DNA from: an uncultured Verrucomicrobiota bacterium
Lineage (GTDB): Bacteria; Verrucomicrobiota; Verrucomicrobiia; Limisphaerales; UBA9464
Assembly: GCA_903842505.1 (NCBI GenBank)
Contig: CAIMMI010000218.1
Span: 1 to 39,948, forward strand
Direction: 5' to 3'
DNA length: 39,948 bases
Part shown: positions 8,427 to 16,690 of the stretch, in pieces
Numbering within the stretch: the stretch's first letter is position 1
How the letters are laid out: every line of letters starts with the position of its first letter
The notes under the pieces: generated by a model
Seen by the model: the letters and a program-made list of their open reading frames with translations, nothing else
What the model was told of the DNA's origin: nothing
Database searches by the model: none
Made by a program: the position numbers and the translations under genes

Positions 8427-9536
8427 TTACTGCCGCCGCGGCTTCAACGACGCCAGGTAGGTCAGCAAATCGGCAAAGTCCTGAGCCGACATCGAATCCT
8501 GCATGCCCGCAGGCATGATCGATTGCGCCTGCTTGTCCCGCTTCACGATCTCGGTCTTCCGGTATCGCAACACCTGCCCTCCAGGAACCTTCATCGCGAC
8601 TTCCTGATCCGTCTCACTCGAAATCAAACCCAGAACTTCATCCCCATCCCTCAGGGTCAGTAGCCACGCTTCGTAACCAAAGCTGATCCCCGCGCTCGGA
8701 TCGACGATCGCATCATAGAGTGCCTCCTTGCCCAACTTGCCGCCGATCTCACCCAGATTGGGCCCAAACTCCACGCCCTCCCGGCCAACCTGATGACACG
8801 CGATACAACCTGAAGCCGCACGCTTGAAAACAGCAGCCCCGCGTCCGGGATCCCCCTCCAACTGGAGGACCCGCTCCTTCGGCAGCTGTGCCTCGCGCCT
8901 GGAAATCGTCCCGGACCGGCCAAGCTTCTGCACCTGCTCCCGGACCTTCGGCCAGCGGGCAGCCTGCAACCCCTGCATCGCCCCATCCGCCAAGGCGCCA
9001 GTCAATCCGTTCGATCCCATCAATCGGAGCAGCGCCTCGGCCCCGGACTCACTCGTCAGCAATGCTGCCACCGCAGCCTCGCGCTGGGCAGATGTACGGT
9101 CCGAAGCCGACAGGAGACGCACCAACTCGGGAGTCCACTCCGTCCGACCCGATCTGCCCACCGTTCGGATCAACTCCGCCGCAACGCCCGCCGCCTGGAG
9201 CTCCTCCTTCAGGGCTGACGCATCGGTCACCCCGATATAGCTCACCGCATCCAAGGCCGCCTCGTCCCCCGGATGCTTCCGCAAATAGTCAACCAACTGG
9301 GGAACCCGATCCTTCAAATCGAAGTCGCGGATCAATTCCACCATCACCCCCTGCCCCCGGACGCCGTCGACCATCTTCTCCACCGCGCGCTTCAACGCAG
9401 GGTTCGCTGACAAATCCGCCCCCTTCAGTCTGCGAACCGCTTCGATGGCCACCGCGTTCGGCTCCTCGGCCAGCATTGGAAAGACCGCGAACCCAAGCAC
9501 CAGTGCCACGATTCGAATCAATGGGTAGGAAGGCAT
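8427..9536 (-). CDS. exported c-type haem protein, Pirellula/Verrucomicrobium type
   Basis: 369 residues with a signal peptide at 1-23 (hydrophobic core ending FPMLAEE). Residues about 30-215 are helical and Leu/Ala rich and look like HEAT-type repeats. The C-terminal third is the putative haem-binding domain typical of Planctomycetes and Verrucomicrobia: a single CIACH haem site at 244-248, then VEFGPNLGEIGGKLGKEALY, a strand pair reading LTLRDGDEVLGLI, and the MPAGM segment near 345 that probably supplies the axial Met. These proteins act in periplasmic electron transfer, often with dehydrogenases; the partner is not visible here. It leads the minus-strand run into priA and mla, with only 18 bases to priA. 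Confidence 0.9.
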   Translation of the reverse strand: MPSYPLIRIVALVLGFAVFPMLAEEPNAVAIEAVRRLKGADLSANPALKRAVEKMVDGVRGQGVMVELIRDFDLKDRVPQLVDYLRKHPGDEAALDAVSYIGVTDASALKEELQAAGVAAELIRTVGRSGRTEWTPELVRLLSASDRTSAQREAAVAALLTSESGAEALLRLMGSNGLTGALADGAMQGLQAARWPKVREQVQKLGRSGTISRREAQLPKERVLQLEGDPGRGAAVFKRAASGCIACHQVGREGVEFGPNLGEIGGKLGKEALYDAIVDPSAGISFGYEAWLLTLRDGDEVLGLISSETDQEVAMKVPGGQVLRYRKTEIVKRDKQAQSIMPAGMQDSMSAQDFADLLTYLASLKPRRQ

Positions 9537-9560
9537 GTCCAGAACGGGTTCGGTTCAGAC

Positions 9561-9591
9561 AAAACAAATGCCGCTGGGAAACCAGCGGCAT
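9561..9591 (-). terminator. Rho-independent terminator of the tRNA gene
   Basis: A perfect 10-bp stem (ATGCCGCTGG at 9568-9577 against CCAGCGGCAT at 9582-9591) with a four-base loop. On the minus strand it is followed by ATTTGTTTTG, a U-rich tail. It begins 4 bases past the encoded CCA end of the tRNA. It also separates the tRNA transcript from the haem-protein gene downstream. Confidence 0.9.
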
Positions 9592-9595
9592 GGAG

Positions 9596-9670
9596 TGGTA
9601 GCGCGTATGGGAATCGAACCCATCTTTCAGCCTTGAGAGGGCCGTGTCCTAACCGATAGACGAACACGCC
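9596..9670 (-). tRNA. tRNA-Glu (anticodon CUC), CCA encoded
   Basis: The reverse strand folds as a complete cloverleaf. The acceptor is GGCGTGT paired with ACGCGCT, the D arm is GTCT/GGAC, and the anticodon stem CGGCC/GGCTG carries the loop CTCTCAA (anticodon CUC, glutamate GAG codons). The T arm is ATGGG-TTCGATT-CCCAT. The discriminator base is A and CCA is encoded in the DNA. The first acceptor pair is G1-U72, and a second wobble, U5-G68, is present; both are tolerated. The gene has its own promoter-like elements upstream and a strong terminator just downstream. Confidence 0.97.
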
Positions 9671-9684
9671 ACTGATGAGTGCAT

Positions 9685-9713
9685 TACGTACAGGGCACTG
9701 CATCCCGGGTCAA
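9685..9713 (-). promoter_or_regulatory. promoter of tRNA-Glu with overlapping inverted repeat
   Basis: On the minus strand TTGACC (9713-9708) is followed after 17 bases by TACGTA (9690-9685), and the tRNA begins about 15 bases further on. The -35 box matches the sigma-70 consensus at five of six positions; the -10 is weaker (an alternative, CGTAAT, lies two bases further on). The -35 lies inside a perfect inverted repeat, CCGGGT-CA-ACCCGG at 9705-9718. The repeat could be an operator, or on the plus strand a small terminator because ATTTTTG follows it. Confidence 0.55.
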
Positions 9714-9805
9714 CCCGGATTTTTGCCCCATCCAAAATACCAACCCCTCCTTCACACCCAGGACGGGGCAATCGAATTCAGGAGAGACCGGGAAAATGAG
9801 CCCCA

Positions 9806-9843
9806 GAAAAGCAAAAAGGGCCGCCTTCCGAAGAAGGCGACCC
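9806..9843 (-). terminator. Rho-independent terminator after the PEP-CTERM gene
   Basis: On the minus strand an 11-bp stem (GGGTCGCCTTC with GAAGGCGGCCC, one T-G wobble) closes a TTCG tetraloop and is followed by TTTTTGCTTTT. It lies 18 bases past the stop codon of the PEP-CTERM gene at 9861, so it ends the two-gene unit of exported proteins. Confidence 0.92.
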
Positions 9844-9860
9844 TGATGTGCCATTCCGAA

Positions 9861-10406
9861 TTACTTGCGGCGGAAGAGCAGCAGGCCACCGAGACCCAAC
9901 GCGGCGAGCGCGTAGGTGGAGGGCTCGGGAACCAGAGCGAAGCTCGTGAAGTTCGCGATGACCGCGGGGAGGGTCGGCGGGCTGCCGGCGCCACCGAGCT
10001 TGTCGATCGAGAAGGAGATCTCGTTCTTGTAGAGAGCCGAGGCGTAGGACGCACCGGAGGTCACATCCCAGGCGCGAACCTTGACATCAGCCTTCGCGTC
10101 AGGAGCAACGAACGGAACAACCAGCGTGCCACCCGAGAACAGACCAGCGTTGGCGCCAGTCAAGGGAGCGGAACCGGTGTAAGCAGCACCAGACTTGGTG
10201 ACGGACTCGAAGTTACCCGACGTCGGGTTCTTGACGAGGATGTCAACCAGGAAGTTGGCACCAGCGATCGCCGTCGTGCCGTCCTTGTCGAAAATCTTCG
10301 GACGACCGGCAGTCTTGATGTTGGAGAAGTCGATCGTGCCCTGCGCCATCACCGAAGCGGCGGCGAAAACACCAACGACACCCGCGAACAGTTGAGCTTT
10401 GTTCAT
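9861..10406 (-). CDS. PEP-CTERM sorted exported protein
   Basis: 181 residues. The signal peptide is 1-21 (MNKAQLFAGVVGVFAAASVMA, cut before QGTID). The middle is a Gly/Ala/Ser-rich beta-type domain of unknown function. The C-terminus is a textbook PEP-CTERM tripartite signal: VPEPSTYALAALGLGG, a membrane helix, then the basic tail FRRK. Such proteins are sent through the membrane and processed by an exosortase (EpsH/XrtA type), often in exopolysaccharide-forming bacteria; no exosortase gene is in this window. I start at the ATG at 10406; a TTG two codons earlier is possible. It follows the gene at 10438 by 31 bases and is closed by a strong terminator. Confidence 0.9.
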   Translation of the reverse strand: MNKAQLFAGVVGVFAAASVMAQGTIDFSNIKTAGRPKIFDKDGTTAIAGANFLVDILVKNPTSGNFESVTKSGAAYTGSAPLTGANAGLFSGGTLVVPFVAPDAKADVKVRAWDVTSGASYASALYKNEISFSIDKLGGAGSPPTLPAVIANFTSFALVPEPSTYALAALGLGGLLLFRRK

Positions 10407-10437
10407 GAGCAATGAGTGGTTTGTTTGAGTTGGAGAA

Positions 10438-11046
10438 TCAGTTGATCGTGAACGAACGGCTCCAGTTCTTGGAAGGCTCGTTGTTCAGGACGAAGAAGGA
10501 CTCAGCAACAGCAACCGTGGGCGCGTCGCCCAACCAGGTGCCACCGAGAGCGTCGGTGCCGGCGTAGTTGCCGCTGACGAACTGGTAGACCGTCTCGTCG
10601 CCGACCGGGTACTCGAGACCGTCGAGCTTGCCAGCCTGGGGAAGAGCGGAAGAGCGGATGGACAAGCCATTCGGGATGCTGACAACCTTACCCACGGCAA
10701 CTTCACCGACGAAGGTGATCTTGACGTCAGCGGCATCGAGGCCGAAGGCGAAGAAGCCGCCGCCAGGAGCGACAACCACATCAGCACCTTCGATCCAGGC
10801 GCCACCCAGCGCCGTGGAACCCGTGAAGGAACCGCCGACGAAGTGGTAGAGGGCGAGGTCGCTGCTGATCTTGATCACCTCTTCAACAGTGTTGCCACCG
10901 TTGTTGAGGGGATTGGCGATCATCAGGAACTGGTTCTTGGGGACCGTCTTGTTGACGTAACCCACAATGTTCTTCGAGGTCGTCTGCGCGAGCAGAGAAC
11001 CACTGGCCGCAACAGCGACCGCGAGGAGAAGAGCGTTAGTTCTCAT
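10438..11046 (-). CDS. exported protein with internal duplication
   Basis: 202 residues with a signal peptide (MRTNALLLAVAVAASGSLLAQ); the start at 11046 is chosen because it places that signal at the N-terminus. An N-terminal block (KNIVGYVNKTVPKNQFLMIA) is followed by two copies of one motif: LYHFVGGSFTGSTALGGAW and VYQFVSGNYAGTDALGGTW, about 80 residues apart. Each is followed by a hydrophobic strand pair (GGFFAFG, ESFFVLN). The pattern resembles exported paralogous families of Verrucomicrobia (TIGR02597-like), but I cannot confirm that. It has no anchor of its own. It is the first gene of a unit with the PEP-CTERM protein, so the two may share an extracellular site. Confidence 0.75.
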   Translation of the reverse strand: MRTNALLLAVAVAASGSLLAQTTSKNIVGYVNKTVPKNQFLMIANPLNNGGNTVEEVIKISSDLALYHFVGGSFTGSTALGGAWIEGADVVVAPGGGFFAFGLDAADVKITFVGEVAVGKVVSIPNGLSIRSSALPQAGKLDGLEYPVGDETVYQFVSGNYAGTDALGGTWLGDAPTVAVAESFFVLNNEPSKNWSRSFTIN

Positions 11047-11101
11047 GGAATGGCTAATAACTTCCGTGTGTACTCGGAGGTTGCCCAACACCCCACCACC
11101 C

Positions 11102-11135
11102 CGTCAACTGCAATTTTGGAAAGAATCCATCTTTC
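11102..11135 (-). promoter_or_regulatory. possible promoter/operator in divergent region
   Basis: The 190-base divergent region between 11046 and 11238 contains TTGACG on the minus strand (11107-11102), preceded by a perfect inverted repeat GAAAGA-ATCCA-TCTTTC at 11119-11135. No convincing -10 box follows at 17 bases. The repeat would lie just upstream of a promoter for the two exported-protein genes. This is a weak call. Confidence 0.2.
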
Positions 11136-11237
11136 TTCCATCAGGGCCGACACCCCCCATCCTGTCCCGAAAATCCACCCTTGATGCAACCTTCAGTTCC
11201 GGATGGTGTTTCAACTTCCGTGGCTCATTCTCTCCAC

Positions 11238-12119
11238 ATGCTCCATCGCCGCCTGCTTGTTGTTGCGATGACCGCCTCGCTCGCGGTGCTCCCCCCTGTT
11301 CATTCCGGCGCAACCAACGCGTCGTCCGCCTCCCCTGAAACCACTGCCGCCCCTGTCGAGGGCGCCATCGTCGCGGTCCCCACCTCCCCTTCGGCCGATC
11401 CAACGAACGGAAACCCGTTCCGGCTGATCTCCGCCAGAAATGCCTTTGGAATCAAGGAACCGGTGGTTGCCCCACCGCCCCCACCCGAAGTTCCCCCCAC
11501 CCCACCGCCGGTTCCTTCCAATGTCACGCTGACCGGCTTCTCGCTCTGGCAGGGCCGCAAGAAGGTGTACCTCCAGATCGCGGCTCCGGGTAGCAAGGCT
11601 CCGTCCTATCGGGACATGGAGGAGGGCGATATCCAGGACGACATCGAAATCCTCTCGATCGACGAGAAGAACGAGGTCGCCAAGATCCGGAACGCCGGTC
11701 AGGAGTTCACCCTCAATTTCAAGGAGAACGCCCCCAAGGCAGCCGCCGGCGCTACCCCGATGCAACCCGGCACCCCGGGCGTCATTCCCTCTCCGGTGAC
11801 AGCCGGGGTCGCGAACACGGGCGTCATCCGGCAGCCGGGTGGCGGCCCGACCGTCATCGGCCGGGGAGGCGTGGTCGAGGGTGGCGATGGTGGAATGGGC
11901 GGAGCGCCCAATCCCAATGCCGGTGACGTTTCGGGGCTGGGTGCTCCGGCTGCCGGGATCCTGCCCGGCCTTCCGACACGCCGGGCAAGGGCGGAAGCAG
12001 CCGCAGCCGCTCCGAATTCTGCACCCATCCTTCAACCGGGCGCACCGCGGATCATCAACGGGCGAACCATTCCAGCACCGCCGCCGGTGCCGGTGCTCGA
12101 CGTGCCCGCTGGCGAGTGA
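11238..12119 (+). CDS. exported GspC/PilP-like protein
   Basis: 293 residues. The ATG at 11238 gives a signal peptide of about 25 residues (MLHRRLLVVAMTASLAVLPPV, cut near HSGA). Residues about 60-75 read NPFRLISARNAFGIKEP, then a proline run, then a small beta domain at about 95-158: NVTLTGFSLWQGRKKVYLQI, YRDMEEGDIQDDIEILSID and a closing strand EFTLNF. This order (proline linker, V-x-L-T-G strand, EGD turn, VAKIRN strand) resembles the periplasmic homology-region domain of type II secretion GspC and type IV pilus PilP. The rest is a low-complexity Gly/Pro/Ala tail. No secretion genes adjoin it; serA follows 75 bases later. Function is inferred from the domain pattern only. Confidence 0.55.
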   Translation: MLHRRLLVVAMTASLAVLPPVHSGATNASSASPETTAAPVEGAIVAVPTSPSADPTNGNPFRLISARNAFGIKEPVVAPPPPPEVPPTPPPVPSNVTLTGFSLWQGRKKVYLQIAAPGSKAPSYRDMEEGDIQDDIEILSIDEKNEVAKIRNAGQEFTLNFKENAPKAAAGATPMQPGTPGVIPSPVTAGVANTGVIRQPGGGPTVIGRGGVVEGGDGGMGGAPNPNAGDVSGLGAPAAGILPGLPTRRARAEAAAAAPNSAPILQPGAPRIINGRTIPAPPPVPVLDVPAGE

Positions 12120-12194
12120 TCGGCATGCCGAACGGTTGACGAGGGCGGATGTTGACCCTGTGCCGGGCGCTTCCTACCGTCGCGCCTCGTATCT

Positions 12195-13793
12195 ATGCAC
12201 GTCCTTGTCTGCGACCCCATCTCACCCCGCGGAATCGAATTCTTCAAGGCACGCCCCGAATTCCGGGTCACCGTGCTTCCGAAGCGGCTGTCTGAAGCGG
12301 AATTGATCCCGCTTCTGGCCGATGTGGATGCCATGGTCGTGCGCTCCGAGACCAAGGTCACCCGGAAGCTCATGGAGTCCGCTCCGAACCTGAAGGTCGT
12401 CGGTCGGGCGGGCGTGGGCATCGACAACGTGGATGTCGAGGCAGCCACCCAGCGCGGGGTGGTCGTGATGAACACCCCGGGTGGAAACACGATCACGACT
12501 GCGGAACTGACCTTCTTCATGCTGGGCGCCCTCGCCCGCAAGATTCCTGCGGCACACGCTTCGATGGTGGCCGGGAAATGGGATCGAAAGCTTTTTCAGG
12601 GCACCGAAATCGCCGGAAAGACCCTCGGCGTCCTGGGCGCCGGAAGGATCGGCACCGAGGTTGCCAAGCGGGCCTTGGCGTTCGGCATGCGGGTGGTCGC
12701 CTACGATCCGTTCCTCAACGATACGCGCGCGAAACAGCTGGGAATCGAAGCGGTTTCGGATCCGGACGCAGTTTACCGGCAAGCCGATTTCATCACGGTC
12801 CACATGCCGGTGACACCCGAGACGCGTGGCATGCTGAATGCCGAAGCCTTCTCCCGCATGAAGCCCGGCGTCCGGCTCATCAACTGCGCCCGCGGCGAAA
12901 TCATCCATGAGGACGATCTGGTGGCGGCCCTGACGAGTGGTCGGGTCGCCGGTGCCGCCCTCGATGTGTTCATCACGGAACCGCTTGATGCCGCCCACCC
13001 ACTCCGGGCGCTGCCCAATGTCATCCTGACGCCTCACCTCGGCGCATCCACCGAAGAAGCCCAGGAGAAGTGCGGGCTCGAAGTCGCGGAGATCATTACT
13101 GCCTTCCTCCTGACCGGTGAGGTCCGCAACGCCGTCAACCTGCCCGGCGTGGATGCCAAGACCTACGAACTGGTCAAGCCCTACCTCGCCCTCGGCGAAA
13201 AGCTGGGTTCCCTGCTCGGTCAACTGGTCAAGACTCCGGTGGACCGAGTCCATATCACTTATGGAGGTCGCGCACGCGAACTCCCCCAGACCGACCCCAT
13301 TACCCGGGCTGTCCTCAGCGGATACCTCCGGCAAGGCTCGGTGGCGGACATCAACAACATCAATGTCCGCAGCGCGGCAGCCTCGCTCGGCTTGGCGGTG
13401 GAGGAGAAGCGGTCAGACGAAGCCGTGACCTTCAACGAGTGGCTGCATGTCCAACTGTTCAACGGCAGCGAGAAGGTCCTTTCGGCGGGCGGCACGTTCT
13501 TTGGCTCCCCCAACAACCCCCGGATCGTCCGCCTCTACTCAACCCCGGTGGAGATCCCCATCTCGGGCACCCTCCTTCTCCTGAACAACCAGGATCGGCC
13601 GGGAATCGTCGGCAAGCTGGGAACCGTACTCGCCCGGCATCAGGTCAACATCGCCAGCATGAGCCTCGGACGCGAAGCCGCCGGTGGCGAGGCGCTCACG
13701 GTGCTGGTCCTGGACAGCTCTCCCTCCGCGGAGTGTCTGGCAGAACTCGCCGCAGATCCCGCCATCTCCAACGTTCAGGTCGTCCGCCTCTGA
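12195..13793 (+). CDS. serA: SerA, D-3-phosphoglycerate dehydrogenase
   Basis: 532 residues, the length of the long SerA form. It oxidises 3-phosphoglycerate to 3-phosphohydroxypyruvate, the first step of serine synthesis. The NAD site is GVLGAGRIGTEVAKRA (145-160) with Asp171 after the second strand. Catalytic residues are visible: Arg233 (INCARGEI), Glu262 (FITEP) and His281 (TPHLGAST). After residue 315 comes the allosteric substrate-binding domain (RELPQTDPITRAVLSGYL), then a C-terminal ACT domain at about 455-532 (LLLLNNQDRPGIVGKLGTVL) that would bind serine for feedback control. The kinase-MurQ fusion follows after 32 bases on the same strand. Confidence 0.97.
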   Translation: MHVLVCDPISPRGIEFFKARPEFRVTVLPKRLSEAELIPLLADVDAMVVRSETKVTRKLMESAPNLKVVGRAGVGIDNVDVEAATQRGVVVMNTPGGNTITTAELTFFMLGALARKIPAAHASMVAGKWDRKLFQGTEIAGKTLGVLGAGRIGTEVAKRALAFGMRVVAYDPFLNDTRAKQLGIEAVSDPDAVYRQADFITVHMPVTPETRGMLNAEAFSRMKPGVRLINCARGEIIHEDDLVAALTSGRVAGAALDVFITEPLDAAHPLRALPNVILTPHLGASTEEAQEKCGLEVAEIITAFLLTGEVRNAVNLPGVDAKTYELVKPYLALGEKLGSLLGQLVKTPVDRVHITYGGRARELPQTDPITRAVLSGYLRQGSVADINNINVRSAAASLGLAVEEKRSDEAVTFNEWLHVQLFNGSEKVLSAGGTFFGSPNNPRIVRLYSTPVEIPISGTLLLLNNQDRPGIVGKLGTVLARHQVNIASMSLGREAAGGEALTVLVLDSSPSAECLAELAADPAISNVQVVRL

Positions 13794-13825
13794 ACGGCAA
13801 CCATCCAACCCCAAGAGACCTCCCC

Positions 13826-15637
13826 TTGAGCCCGGCCCTCATCGGTCTGGAGTGCGGCGGAACCCGGACCGTGGCGATCGCCGCGACGCCGGACCTGCAA
13901 CTCATCCAGCGGATGGAGGCCGGTGCCTGCAACCTGAGGTTGGTGTCGGATGCCGAACTGGAGAGCCATTTCTCCAGGATTGCCGCCCAATTGCCGCCTG
14001 CGGCAGCGATCGGTGTCGGGATGGCCGGTGTGCGCGACGCCGCGGACATCTCCCGGGTGCGGTCCGTGCTTTCCAAAGTCTGGCCCGGTTGCCCGAACGA
14101 GGTGGATCATGACCTCGAATCCGCGCTCTCGACCGCCGAACTCGATCATCCGGGCCAAGGCCGAAGCCGGGTGATCCTCCTCAGCGGAACCGGCTCCTGT
14201 TGCTACGGCCGGTCGCCCTCCGGAAAGACCGCCAAGGTGGGGGGCTGGGGTCATCTGCTGGGGGATCGCGGAAGTGCCTACGACATCGTTCACCGGGCCC
14301 TCCGGGCAGCCGCCCACCACCTCGATCACTCCGGCCGATGGTGTCTTCTGGGGCAGCGTGCGCTCGCCCGGTTGCTGCTGAATGCGCCCAATGACCTGAT
14401 CGCATGGATGCAGTCCGCGACGAAGTCGGAGGTCGCCGCACTCGCTCCCGAGGTGTTCGCCGCTGCTGCCGAGGGCGACCCCGTCGCGCGCAAGGTCCTT
14501 GCCGGGATCGAAGAGGATCTCGCCAGAGATGCGGTTGCCTGCGCGCGCCAACTTGGGCGCAGTCCTGCCGACATTGTCTTCGCCGGCAGCGTCGTGTTGC
14601 GTCAGGCAGCCTTTGCCAGGCGCATCGCCCGTCGTATTCGAGCAACCCTCCCCGGCGCATCCGCACGCCCACTCCAACGGGAATCGGCGTGGGGATCCGT
14701 CGTCATGGCCCAAAGGTCGCTCGGCACCGCGTTCAAGGGCTCAAAACAGATTGCCGCAGCCAAACCCCTGGTGGCCGATGCCGAGGACTCCTTCCGGATT
14801 CCGAAGTCCCGGGAACTTTCGCCCACCGAACAACGCAACCCACGAAGCACCCGCCTCGACCGCCTTCCCGTCCGTCAGGCGATTGAACTGATGCTGGATG
14901 AGGACGTCGGCGTTGGATCGGCGATCCGTGCACAGATGGGCGGGATCGAGAAACTGATCCGCCGGGTCAGCGCGGCCCTCGCGAACGGTGGGCGCCTCTT
15001 CTACGCCGGTGCCGGGACCAGCGGGCGGTTGGGGGTTCTCGACGCAAGCGAGTGTCCGCCGACGTTCCGGACCCCGCCCGATTGGGTGCAGGGGATCATG
15101 GCTGGCGGATTCCGCGCCCTCCATTCTGCCGTTGAGGGAGCGGAAGACGATGCAGTCGCGGGTGCGGCGGCCCTCGCGGGTCGGGGCGTGGGTCCCAAGG
15201 ATGTGGTGGTCGGCATTGCAGCCAGCGGCAGGACCCCCTTCGTCTGGGGCGCACTGCATGAAGGCAGGAAGCGGGCGGCGTTCACGGCCCTGCTGTGCTT
15301 CAATCCGCACCTCGAATGCGATCGCAAGGGACCGCCTGACCTGTTGCTCGCGCTGGACACCGGTCCCGAAGTGCTGACCGGTTCGACACGACTCAAGGCC
15401 GGCACGGCGACAAAGCTCGTCCTGAACCTCGTCACGACCCTGAGCATGGTCCGTTTGGGCAAGGTGGTCGGCAACCTCATGGTCGACCTCAATCCTTCCA
15501 ACGTGAAGCTGCGCGATCGCGCCATCCGCATCGTCCTTGAACTGACCGGAACAGACCGGGCTGCCGCCGAAGCGGCCCTCGTGGCCGAGGGTTGGATCGT
15601 CAAGGCAGCCATCGCCCGCCTCGGTAGAAAAGCCTGA
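13826..15637 (+). CDS. murQ: fused N-acetyl sugar kinase and MurQ etherase
   Basis: 603 residues from a TTG start 32 bases after serA; no ATG suits the N-terminus. Residues 5-300 are a BadF/BcrA-type sugar kinase (GLECGGTRTVAIAA phosphate-1 loop; ILLSGTGSCCYG at 117-128; KVGGWGHLLGDRGSA at 137-151), the fold of N-acetylglucosamine/N-acetylmuramate kinases. Residues about 330-603 are MurQ, which cleaves the lactyl ether of MurNAc-6-phosphate: FYAGAGTSGRLGVLDASE with its catalytic Glu, SAVEGAED with the second, GIAASGRTPF, and NLMVDLNPSNVKLRDRA. A kinase joined to the etherase would phosphorylate recovered MurNAc and pass it on, for cell-wall recycling. The kinase substrate is inferred. The ABC ATPase starts 4 bases after the stop. 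Confidence 0.9.
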   Translation: MSPALIGLECGGTRTVAIAATPDLQLIQRMEAGACNLRLVSDAELESHFSRIAAQLPPAAAIGVGMAGVRDAADISRVRSVLSKVWPGCPNEVDHDLESALSTAELDHPGQGRSRVILLSGTGSCCYGRSPSGKTAKVGGWGHLLGDRGSAYDIVHRALRAAAHHLDHSGRWCLLGQRALARLLLNAPNDLIAWMQSATKSEVAALAPEVFAAAAEGDPVARKVLAGIEEDLARDAVACARQLGRSPADIVFAGSVVLRQAAFARRIARRIRATLPGASARPLQRESAWGSVVMAQRSLGTAFKGSKQIAAAKPLVADAEDSFRIPKSRELSPTEQRNPRSTRLDRLPVRQAIELMLDEDVGVGSAIRAQMGGIEKLIRRVSAALANGGRLFYAGAGTSGRLGVLDASECPPTFRTPPDWVQGIMAGGFRALHSAVEGAEDDAVAGAAALAGRGVGPKDVVVGIAASGRTPFVWGALHEGRKRAAFTALLCFNPHLECDRKGPPDLLLALDTGPEVLTGSTRLKAGTATKLVLNLVTTLSMVRLGKVVGNLMVDLNPSNVKLRDRAIRIVLELTGTDRAAAEAALVAEGWIVKAAIARLGRKA

Positions 15638-15641
15638 CTCC

Positions 15642-16622
<981 letters not shown>

Positions 16623-16690
16623 GCGGTAGACGGCTGCGACCTCCGAGAGAGAAACTTGCCCTCGTCGTCGCAGCATCCACCCTCCAGCCC

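Noticed and set aside
13439-13825. A longer N-terminus for the kinase-MurQ fusion starting inside serA
   Set aside because: The extra 129 residues are the shifted frame of the serA ACT domain and have no domain of their own; the kinase fold begins at the TTG at 13826.
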